From a virus, in the IMG/VR virus record IMGVR_UViG_3300027752_000118, positions 1 through 23,498 of that record: a stretch of 23,498 nt of DNA, one strand, 5' to 3'. How positions within the stretch are numbered: the first letter of the stretch is position 1; every line of letters starts with the position of its first letter. This document shows positions 6,628 to 12,815 of this stretch, piece after piece. The position numbers and the translations under genes were made by a program. The notes under the pieces were generated by a model. The model saw only the letters and a program-made list of their open reading frames with translations, had not been told where the DNA came from and ran no database searches.

Positions 6628-6756
6628 TTACTTAGCCTCGACAGGACTTCCGCACATTGGACAGAATGCAGGTTCTTCATTATTTGGTTCACCTACAAGA
6701 ACCTCAACTTCTGTTTCACATACTTCACATTCTATTTCATATAAAGATTTTACCAC
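6628..6756 (-). CDS. 42-aa zinc-ribbon (rubredoxin-like) protein
   Basis: A gene of 42 codons starting with GTG immediately after the nrdB stop (TAA-GTG) and ending 4 bases before the ATG of the GIY-YIG-like gene. It has two cysteine pairs: 'CEVC' (residues 10-13) and 'CPMC' (32-35), the second followed by 'GSP', the usual zinc-ribbon knuckle. The loop between them is acidic. It would bind one zinc ion. Small zinc ribbons beside nrdB occur in other marine T4-like phages as I recall them. Position suggests co-expression with ribonucleotide reductase, but a direct role there is only inference. There is no alternative in-frame ATG before the first cysteine pair. Confidence 0.75.
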   Translation of the reverse strand: MVKSLYEIECEVCETEVEVLVGEPNNEEPAFCPMCGSPVEAK

Positions 6757-7734
6757 TTATGCTGCTCCCCAAACGTTCTTCCAGTCACCACTCAATGCTC
6801 CGCGAGCATAGTCGGTGCTTTTATTTTCAAAGAAGTTTGTGTGGATTGGTGCGTTTATCATTTCTTCAACCCAGAGCAGTGGGTTCTTCTTGACTTTAAA
6901 TATTCCCTTCATGCCAAGACTAATCAATCGTCTGTCGGCAATGTAGCGGATGTATTCTTTGACTTGCTCTGGTGTTAAGTCTTCCATTGGTCCAATTGCA
7001 AATGCGAGGTCAATGAACTTGTCTTCAAGTGCTACCATCTTTTCTGCTACTTCATAAATGGCAGACTTCAGGTCATCGTTCCACAGGTCGATGTTTTCTT
7101 CAATGTATGTGCGAAAAAGTTTTATCATAGACTCAGCATGCATGGTCTCATCAACAATAGACCAAGTTACAATCTGTCCCATACTTTTCATCTTACCGTG
7201 TCGCGGAAAGTTCAGCAACATGATGAAGGAAGAGAACAACTGCATGCCTTCGGTGAAAGCAGAGAACGCAGCAATGTTAGTTGCGATGGATTCCCTTGTC
7301 CCGTTCTTGCTTGAGAGTTCTAAAAGATATTCGTGCTTCTCGCGCATTGCTTCATACTCAAGGAACTCGTTGTAAGTAGACTCAGGCATTCCAAGAGTTT
7401 CAATGAGGTGAGAGTATGCCGCAACATGTAGTGCTTCCCTTGCAGCAAATCCGCAAAGCATCATACGCACTTCAGGTTGTTTGAAGTATGGCAAGTAGTT
7501 ATCAACATAAGCACCCGCAACATCAATGTCTCCCTGAGTAAAGAAACGAAAGATGTTAGTCAGGTATGCCTTCTCTTCATTGGTGAGTTTCCTCTGCCAA
7601 TCTTTGACATCTTCTGCCATTGAAAGTTCAGTGTGTAACCAATGAGACTGCTCATGTTGGAGCCACGCTTCATATGCCCAAGCATAATTAAAAGGTTTGA
7701 AACAAGAACGAGTTTCTGTAAGTTTTGTTGACAT
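6757..7734 (-). CDS. nrdB: Ribonucleotide reductase class Ia, beta (radical) subunit
   Basis: 325 aa. The di-iron site of the ferritin-like subunit is complete: D69, E100, H103 ('EALH'), E162 ('EGMQ'), E196 and H199 ('DETMH'). The tyrosyl radical residue is Y107, four residues after H103, with spacing as in E. coli NrdB (E115/H118/Y122). It supplies the radical that NrdA uses to reduce ribonucleoside diphosphates for phage DNA synthesis. AAGGGAAAG precedes the ATG. The gene follows nrdA after 59 bases that hold no other feature I can see. No intron or intein is visible. Its C-terminus (GDWKNVWGAA) should dock NrdA but differs from E. coli. Confidence 0.95.
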   Translation of the reverse strand: MSTKLTETRSCFKPFNYAWAYEAWLQHEQSHWLHTELSMAEDVKDWQRKLTNEEKAYLTNIFRFFTQGDIDVAGAYVDNYLPYFKQPEVRMMLCGFAAREALHVAAYSHLIETLGMPESTYNEFLEYEAMREKHEYLLELSSKNGTRESIATNIAAFSAFTEGMQLFSSFIMLLNFPRHGKMKSMGQIVTWSIVDETMHAESMIKLFRTYIEENIDLWNDDLKSAIYEVAEKMVALEDKFIDLAFAIGPMEDLTPEQVKEYIRYIADRRLISLGMKGIFKVKKNPLLWVEEMINAPIHTNFFENKSTDYARGALSGDWKNVWGAA

Positions 7735-7793
7735 CTACTTTCCCTTTATTTGTGTATGTTTTAATGGTTGCTTATTACTTAGCCCTCTCAACA

Positions 7794-9596
7794 TCATCCT
7801 TCGCAAGCAATACACTCTGAGTCATCAATGACAGCAGATAAATCTATCTCCTTTATCACCTGACGCTCAATGCGCTTAGATACTTTATCTGCCTTGCCTA
7901 GTTTCTCAGAGCGACAATAGTACATTGTTTTGACTCCGCGCTTCCAAGCAAGGAAGTGTACCGTGTGCAGATATACTATATTTGTATCGGGACGGAAAAA
8001 AACATTTAGCGACTGAGACTGGTCAAGATAGAGTTGCCTGTCTGCGGCATGCTCAATGATCCAACGCTGGTCAATTTCCATTGCAGTCTTAAACACATCC
8101 CTGTCGTTTTCCTCCATCCATTTTAAGTGTTGAACTGAACCATCGTTTGCGATGATAGAAGACCAAATTTCATCGTAGTCTCTTTTCTGTGGTTCTGCCT
8201 CACACTCTGTTGTGATGATAGCGTCCAGATATTTATTCTTGTTCAGGAATGCGCCTGACAAGGTGTCTTGCCTGTATGCATTAGCGCGTAGAGGTTCGAT
8301 AGAAGGCGAGGTGTTGCCCATGATAATGCTGCTGGAGGCATTGGGTGCGATTGCCATAGTGTGACTGAATCGCCTCCCTGTGCCTTTTGCATCGGGTGCT
8401 TCGCCCCGCTCACTTCCTAGTTGTAGGTTTGCTTCGTCAACCCTTGTCCTTATGTGCGAAAAGATTCTGTTGTTCGTGACTTTCGCCATTGCACATTCCC
8501 AAGGGAGATGCTTTTTCTGAAGGTATGCGTGAAAACCCAGTGCGCCAATACCGATAGACCTTTCGCGTTGTGCAGAGAACCTTGCCCTTGACACGGCATC
8601 AGGTGCATTGTCAATAAAGAATTGTAAAACGTTATCCAACATTTCTGCCATGTCGCGCAAAAACAATTGGTTCTTACTCCACGCATCGTAATGCTCAAGA
8701 TTAACCGAGGACAGGCAACAGACAGCAGTTCGCTCTTTGTTGGTAGGAAGAATAATTTCAGAGCAAAGATTTGACTGATGAATCCTTAGACCCAACTTTT
8801 TTTGAAACTCTGGCATCGCACGATTGCTTGTGTCAATGAAGTGAAGATAGGGTTCGCCCGTTTCCATACGCAACTCAAGTATCTTCTGCCACAGTTCCTT
8901 TGCTGATATGGTCTCGCGTATCTCCCCGTTGTGTGGGTCGGTCAAGTTCCAACCATCGTCTGCATCACTATCTTGCATGCACCTCTCAATCAGTTCCATA
9001 AAACGGTCAGGAATATTAATCCCGTGATGAAGATTCAAACAGCGAACATTCTGGTCGCCCGTTGGTTTCCGCATCTCAAGAAACTGCATCATGTCTGGAT
9101 GTGAAATATCCAGATAGGCAGCATAGGAACCTCTGCGAGTTTTACCCTGACGATATGCGAGGCAAGATGCATCGTAAGTTTTTAAGTGAGGCATTACGCC
9201 AACTGATTTTTCATCAGATGCACGAATACCAAAACCAATACCAACACCACCACCAAGCATAGACAACCAATTAGTCTCAGAAAGATTTTGAACTAGTCCC
9301 TCTGCGGTATCGTCAATGTAGTTTAGGAAACATGATATCGGCATACCTTTCTGCACTCTACCATAAGCAAGTATGGGGGTGGAGTAAGACAACCAATGCT
9401 TAGAAGAGTACTCGTAAAGTCTCTGTGCATGTTCTGGGTTGGATGAGAATTTTTTAGAGACATAGGCGAAACGATGCTGTGGAGACTCTTCGTCTTCGCG
9501 CATGTAACTTTCTTTTAGTCTTTGGATTCCCAGTTTATCAAATAGTTCATCTCGCGATAGGTCTATTTGGATACCCATATATTCTTGTCGTGCCAT
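7794..9596 (-). CDS. nrdA: Ribonucleotide reductase class Ia, alpha (catalytic) subunit, short form
   Basis: 600 aa, against about 750 for E. coli or T4 NrdA. The catalytic parts are complete: C89 ('PISCFL'), the N276-C278-E280 triad in 'NLCSEI', the second redox cysteine in 'AVCCLSSVNL' (293/294), the radical-transfer tyrosines Y559-Y560 in 'MYYCRSE', and the C-terminal C595/C598 pair ('SECIACEG') that is re-reduced by thioredoxin or glutaredoxin. The missing length is at the N-terminus: there is no ATP-cone, so overall activity should not be switched off by dATP. This suits a phage that must make dNTPs without feedback. It converts NDPs to dNDPs together with NrdB, encoded next. Confidence 0.95.
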   Translation of the reverse strand: MARQEYMGIQIDLSRDELFDKLGIQRLKESYMREDEESPQHRFAYVSKKFSSNPEHAQRLYEYSSKHWLSYSTPILAYGRVQKGMPISCFLNYIDDTAEGLVQNLSETNWLSMLGGGVGIGFGIRASDEKSVGVMPHLKTYDASCLAYRQGKTRRGSYAAYLDISHPDMMQFLEMRKPTGDQNVRCLNLHHGINIPDRFMELIERCMQDSDADDGWNLTDPHNGEIRETISAKELWQKILELRMETGEPYLHFIDTSNRAMPEFQKKLGLRIHQSNLCSEIILPTNKERTAVCCLSSVNLEHYDAWSKNQLFLRDMAEMLDNVLQFFIDNAPDAVSRARFSAQRERSIGIGALGFHAYLQKKHLPWECAMAKVTNNRIFSHIRTRVDEANLQLGSERGEAPDAKGTGRRFSHTMAIAPNASSSIIMGNTSPSIEPLRANAYRQDTLSGAFLNKNKYLDAIITTECEAEPQKRDYDEIWSSIIANDGSVQHLKWMEENDRDVFKTAMEIDQRWIIEHAADRQLYLDQSQSLNVFFRPDTNIVYLHTVHFLAWKRGVKTMYYCRSEKLGKADKVSKRIERQVIKEIDLSAVIDDSECIACEG

Positions 9597-9631
9597 TTCT
9601 CAGTTCGCCTGTGTAGAATGATTTAGTAATA

Positions 9632-9835
9632 TTAAAGAGGTGAGTTATCTATACCACCTGCACTTGGGATTTTTCCACCCTTAATAATTTTTTTTCTCTT
9701 GCCATTGACTTCGATATAGTGACGAGTAAGAACCTGACTTTTGCGCCTTTTCATGTTCATCGCGGTTGGAGGCAAAGCAACGTTGCTTGTGTTGTTACCA
9801 GCAATCTCTTCTCTTATACTTTTGAAATATTTCAC
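9632..9835 (-). CDS. Small basic protein with capsid-targeting-like N-terminus
   Basis: 67 aa, starting with GTG in a GTGA overlap with the previous gene; GGAG lies 13 bases upstream. The N-terminus 'MKYFKSIREEIAGN' fits the T4 internal-protein pattern (M-K-x-x-x-x-[LI]-x-E), with a possible protease site after I7-R8-E9. The following 'NNTSNVALPPTAM' and the strongly basic 'NMKRRKSQ' and 'NGKRKKIIKGGK' segments would give a small basic mature peptide. I cannot name a function; a minor virion or DNA-associated peptide is plausible. It lies 35 bases before nrdA, outside the main late block. Confidence 0.6.
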   Translation of the reverse strand: MKYFKSIREEIAGNNTSNVALPPTAMNMKRRKSQVLTRHYIEVNGKRKKIIKGGKIPSAGGIDNSPL

Positions 9836-10416
9836 TTATACAGTTCTCCAGATGTGATATATATTTTTTGGTTGGTTGGAATGTGAGTGACTTCAAATAT
9901 ATCAAGTCCACAAATGTTTTCTATAGGATAACATTCATTTTCAACTCTGACCCTGTCACCCTTTTTACAGACTTCTTCACATGTTGAATTCAACATCTTA
10001 CCATCTTCATTCATACGATAGATTCCGGGAGACATATTCCCTTCAGGTAGAATAAACCACTGACTACTTTCTGCTAGTATGTCAAGTCGGTCTAGACCAC
10101 ATGCTTCAACTATCCTCTCTATACCTTTGTCCGTAAGTTCTAATTTTTCCTTTATAAGAAGCAGAGCGGCCACATACGAACCAAACTTACTCTTACCACC
10201 AGGTATTTTATTTACCAATCTTTTTATACTAAAGACTAGACGGTGGAATGTGTTGTAAACCTCTTTGTCTGCTGAACTGGAAGGTTTTTTAATTTTCTTT
10301 CCATCTTCATCGATGATACCTGCTTTGAACGCTCCAGTCTCTTCCCAAGGCGTGGTAAGTAGACGGAGAAATCTCAATGTGTAGAGTAGGTCTCCTGCGC
10401 GTGTTAGTATTCCCAT
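9832..10416 (-). CDS. Conserved T4-like phage protein, function unknown
   Basis: 194 aa. The start 'MGILTRAGDLLYTLRFLRLL' followed by 'TPWEETGAFKAGIIDEDGK' and then 'FHRLVFSIKRLVNKIPGGK' is, from memory, a conserved arrangement in marine T4-like phages, where it is left as hypothetical. The N-terminal half looks helical and basic. The second half has a helical stretch ('SYVAALLLIKEKLELTDKGIERI') and then a beta-rich end with several cysteines (C145, C149) but no C-x-x-C. No enzymatic motif is visible. Its ATG overlaps the stop of the 122-aa gene by one base and its own stop is coupled to the small CTS-like gene, so these three form an operon ahead of nrdA. Confidence 0.65.
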   Translation of the reverse strand: MGILTRAGDLLYTLRFLRLLTTPWEETGAFKAGIIDEDGKKIKKPSSSADKEVYNTFHRLVFSIKRLVNKIPGGKSKFGSYVAALLLIKEKLELTDKGIERIVEACGLDRLDILAESSQWFILPEGNMSPGIYRMNEDGKMLNSTCEEVCKKGDRVRVENECYPIENICGLDIFEVTHIPTNQKIYITSGELYK

Positions 10417-10784
10417 TAGATATTCCTAAGTTTTTCTACGACAACTTGATCCATAAAAATATTTGCATACTGATCTTCTCTTATCGCTTGTTTAAAAATA
10501 AGGAAAGGTTTTATGATAGGAAAACTATCCAACCCTATCTTAAACTCAAGCATATTTAAACAAGGATCGTGTCCAAAAACGTTAAGCAGAATGGTGATGT
10601 GATTCAGCACCAATCGTTCTGCTAACTCACCACCTTTATTGTATCTGTTAACTAAACGTTTTATGTATTTAAAACGGTGCAAATCATCATAAAACTCTTC
10701 GGCATTAATGCAACGGGGACTGTGGTAATGTCTCGCAGCATATAATAAAAAGTTTTGATCATTCAAATTTTCAAATAGTTCCAT
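10416..10784 (-). CDS. Conserved helical T4-like phage protein, function unknown
   Basis: 122 aa. 'EEFYDDLHRFKYIKRLVNRYNKGGELAERLVLNHITILLNVFG' spans about residues 29-70 and matches, from memory, a conserved helical protein found in many T4-like phages, with 'ARHYHSPRCINA' before it. It is almost all helical with no membrane segment and no catalytic motif. A strong ribosome site (GAGGAAGGA) precedes the ATG. It is the first gene after the terminator-like hairpin at 10840-10874, so a promoter is expected in 10785-10839, but I see no convincing sigma-70 pair there. Function is unknown. Confidence 0.68.
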   Translation of the reverse strand: MELFENLNDQNFLLYAARHYHSPRCINAEEFYDDLHRFKYIKRLVNRYNKGGELAERLVLNHITILLNVFGHDPCLNMLEFKIGLDSFPIIKPFLIFKQAIREDQYANIFMDQVVVEKLRNI

Positions 10785-10839
10785 TCATATTTCCTTCCTC
10801 TTATCATTACTTATAAGGAATAAATGATGAACTATAGAC

Positions 10840-10874
10840 AAAGAAAGTGCGGCCATTACGACCACACTTTCTTT
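10840..10874 (-). terminator. Terminator-like hairpin, symmetric on both strands
   Basis: AAAGAAAGTG (10840-10849) pairs perfectly with CACTTTCTTT (10865-10874), and an inner GG/CC adds to the stem after one mismatch. The A-rich left arm and T-rich right arm give a rho-independent shape on either strand. It lies 16 bases after the stop of the acidic protein gene, so it should end the late virion transcripts before the nrd region. Confidence 0.75.
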
Positions 10875-10889
10875 TAACACAGCATAGAC

Positions 10890-12086
10890 CTACTTCTTAG
10901 GTTTTTTGCCATCGCCATTATTAAGGTTATCGCCTCGTCTGCTAGGAGCCTGACTCTTAACACCAGTAGGAAGAACTGCCTTGTTGTCTTCCAAGTCTTC
11001 AAGGTCAGGGTTAGATTGCTTATGCATCTTAATAAAATCTTTAGAACCCTGTGAAGCAGTGTCGTCATAAGGTTCGCTTTTGGTTGCGCCCTGAGTTTGC
11101 TTGTTCGCTTCCATCACGGCAAGTGCTTCGCGCATACTTGATACTCTCCAATTTGCTTCAGATGCAAAGTCTTCCTTACGCATACCCTTCATCTTTTCAG
11201 TTGTGGGTTCGCCATTGTCAGATTCTTCATCATCCTCATCATCGTTTTTCTTAGCGTCTTTCTTTATACCCTTGCTAGGTTTCTTATCATCCTTGTAGGC
11301 TTCTTCTTCATCCGCTACAGGATCATCGCTCTCTTCCATCGCCTTCAGTTTCTCACCGATAACTTCTAACCACTCAGGCATTTCAGCAGATTCATTTTGG
11401 TCTTTCATTGACGATTGAACTTTTGCTTTGACATCTTTCCAAGCAGCAACATAGTCGCGAGTCTCTTCATTTGGGATCAACTCTTTTACTCTGGCATCAA
11501 ATGCTTTACGCACTCCAGGTTTCATTGAAGTGCCGCCACCCTTCCAACCATCTCGATATAACTTTCCAAGTTCGTCATCTGTTTGAGTGAGTTTGTGAAC
11601 CTTGGCAATTACTTTCTTCTGCTTACCAGTAAGAGCTCTCCAAGCATCCTTCATCATTTCTTTTGCTGCCTGTTTATATGTCTTACCACCACCAACACCC
11701 CCAGGACCTACGAGCATGTTTATGGGCAAGTTTGCTTCCATCAAATCACTGATTGATTCATTAAACTCATTTATATCGTCTTCGTCTTCGTCTTCGTCTT
11801 TCTTCTTGGCGAATGGATTGACACCCTTCTTAGGTTTCTTGGATTTCTTTTTGTCATCTTCGGAATCTTCTTCAGAATCATCTTCTTCAGAATCATCTTC
11901 TTCCTTAACGTTATCCTTGGAAATCTCTTTACCGATTTTCTTTCTACGGTTAGCGAGATACTTGTCTGATTCATCTTCATCGCCATCGTTATCGATGTCG
12001 CCATCTGCCTGACCTACTGGGTCAAGTTTTTTCTCTTGGACTTCCTTCCAAGATTCCCATATTGATTTGATTGATTCTAAGTCCAC
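10890..12086 (-). CDS. Acidic low-complexity virion/core-like protein with dockerin-like Ca2+ loop
   Basis: 398 aa, starting with GTG; GGAG 8 bases upstream supports this. Residues 21-44 read LDPVG...DKYL, and within them D30-I-D32-N-D34-G-D36-x-D38-x-x-D41 is a 12-residue EF-hand or dockerin-like calcium loop. This block occurs in many marine T4-like virion proteins as I recall. Two acidic stretches follow (about 60-78 'EEDDSEEDDSEED' and 95-104 'KDEDEDEDD'), alternating with lysine-rich ones. A glycine-rich 'GPGGVGGGK' precedes a basic helical part (about 133-210). The composition resembles a scaffold/core or internal head protein. It begins 'SIKSIWES', with a possible I-x-E protease site (I9-W10-E11). 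A late promoter box lies 35 bases upstream. Role is inferred. Confidence 0.62.
   Translation of the reverse strand: MDLESIKSIWESWKEVQEKKLDPVGQADGDIDNDGDEDESDKYLANRRKKIGKEISKDNVKEEDDSEEDDSEEDSEDDKKKSKKPKKGVNPFAKKKDEDEDEDDINEFNESISDLMEANLPINMLVGPGGVGGGKTYKQAAKEMMKDAWRALTGKQKKVIAKVHKLTQTDDELGKLYRDGWKGGGTSMKPGVRKAFDARVKELIPNEETRDYVAAWKDVKAKVQSSMKDQNESAEMPEWLEVIGEKLKAMEESDDPVADEEEAYKDDKKPSKGIKKDAKKNDDEDDEESDNGEPTTEKMKGMRKEDFASEANWRVSSMREALAVMEANKQTQGATKSEPYDDTASQGSKDFIKMHKQSNPDLEDLEDNKAVLPTGVKSQAPSRRGDNLNNGDGKKPKK
11776..11799 (-). repeat. Four perfect 6-bp tandem units (poly Asp-Glu)
   Basis: TCGTCT on the plus strand is repeated four times and encodes the D-E-D-E-D-E run of the acidic protein. 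The six-base period keeps the frame, so copy number can change without a frameshift. Confidence 0.8.
11866..11903 (-). repeat. 15-bp tandem repeat, 2.5 copies, in the acidic protein
   Basis: Two perfect 15-base units (TCTTCTTCAGAATCA, 11866-11880 and 11881-11895) and a partial third (to 11903). They encode the D-D-S-E-E repeats. The unit is a multiple of three, so slippage only changes the length of the acidic tract. Confidence 0.8.
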
Positions 12087-12103
12087 AATAATTACTCCAA
12101 GTT

Positions 12104-12487
12104 TTATTCTTTAGTTGTTTTATTTATATTATTATTTATTGCCACTTGACTTTCGTAGTAATCAATAATCGCTTGTTGCTGTTCTATGTATCGTTTTATC
12201 TCTGAAAAATTTAAGGATAAGTTTTCGTAACCCACAACAGAAGTTGCAATAACTGCTACAGCACCATTCTTCCTTTCATATTCAGAAAGAAAATCTCCCA
12301 CATTGTCAGATGTGATGGCATACCATCGGACATCATTTAGTTCAATTGGTCGAGGATGCGCCCTTAAAGGAATATCCTGATTTTTTATTATTGTCCTTGT
12401 TACTATTTCAGGGGTTGACGCGCAACCAACTAAACTACCTATTAGTAATAGACTCAATATCGTCAAAGGTTTTTTTAGTCCCAGCAT
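12104..12487 (-). CDS. Lipoprotein, putative outer-membrane spanin subunit (o-spanin)
   Basis: 127 aa. A lipoprotein signal is clear: basic 'LKK', hydrophobic 'LTILSLLLIGSLVG' and lipobox L19-V20-G21-C22. After cleavage, C22 would carry the lipid anchor in the outer membrane. 'ENLSLNFSEIKRYIEQQQAIIDYYESQ' (about 89-115) is a helical segment near the C-terminus. The gene overlaps the end of a membrane-anchored coiled-coil gene by 53 bases in another frame, the arrangement typical of Rz/Rz1 spanin pairs, which fuse inner and outer membranes in the last step of lysis. It is longer than lambda Rz1, and not proline-rich. Other phage lipoproteins remain possible. Confidence 0.65.
   Translation of the reverse strand: MLGLKKPLTILSLLLIGSLVGCASTPEIVTRTIIKNQDIPLRAHPRPIELNDVRWYAITSDNVGDFLSEYERKNGAVAVIATSVVGYENLSLNFSEIKRYIEQQQAIIDYYESQVAINNNINKTTKE
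12121..12128 (-). promoter_or_regulatory. T4-type late promoter box upstream of the acidic protein gene
   Basis: TATAAATA on the minus strand, 35 bases before the GTG start at 12086 and inside the 3' end of the lipoprotein gene. It matches the T4 late consensus read by the gp55-type sigma factor. Confidence 0.6.
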
Positions 12488-12815
12488 TTATTCTATTCTC
12501 TATAAGTCCAGGTTTTTTCAATGTCAGACGAGTGAGGTTGTGCCTTTGAAGCATATCTGCTAATTCGTCTTTTCTTTCTTCTGACCTTTGAAGTTCTACT
12601 TCAAGTTCAGCAGATAAAACTTTAGTTTTAAGAAAGTCTTCTTGCATATCGTCAATCGCTTTTTTATTATCTTCAGCAGAAATCTGGAGAATAATGTTAT
12701 TCTCCTCAAGTTGACTTATGATACTCTGGGTATTCTTATAATACAAATACCCTCCAGTAGTTACTGCACCAAATCCAAGAACTAATACTAATATTAGTAT
12801 TAAAGTAGACTGCAT
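12435..12815 (-). CDS. Membrane-anchored coiled-coil protein, putative inner-membrane spanin (i-spanin)
   Basis: 126 aa. A single N-terminal membrane segment (about 5-25, 'LILILVLVLGFGAVTTGGYLY') has almost no residues before it, giving N-in/C-out topology. It is followed by a charged coiled-coil-like helix (about 30-92). A basic end 'NLTRLTLKKPGLIENRINAGTKK' follows; this ending is, from memory, common in T4-like marine phages. This is the layout of Rz-type i-spanins. AAGGA lies 5 bases before the ATG, which overlaps the stop of the polyprotein gene (TAATG). The gene overlaps the lipoprotein gene downstream. Holin and endolysin are about 8 kb away, so the lysis genes are split. Confidence 0.66.
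   Translation of the reverse strand: MQSTLILILVLVLGFGAVTTGGYLYYKNTQSIISQLEENNIILQISAEDNKKAIDDMQEDFLKTKVLSAELEVELQRSEERKDELADMLQRHNLTRLTLKKPGLIENRINAGTKKTFDDIESITNR

Noticed and set aside
6624-6692. 23-residue N-terminal extension of the GIY-YIG-like protein
   Set aside because: This stretch overlaps the zinc-ribbon gene in another frame and lies before the conserved MTWHYKG opening.
6195-9596. Homing intron or intein in nrdA/nrdB
   Set aside because: Although a nuclease-like gene is next to nrdB, both reductase genes read through all catalytic motifs without interruption.
10785-10839. Promoter for the nrd operon after the terminator
   Set aside because: One is expected here, but only isolated TATAAG/TATAGT-like hexamers are seen without a credible -35 box, so no feature is called.
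11602-12012. 136-codon plus-strand frame rich in serine
   Set aside because: It is the antisense image of the acidic Asp/Glu-rich gene; the serine runs come from TCT/TCA codons opposite GAA/GAT. No ribosome site, and every real gene here is on the minus strand.
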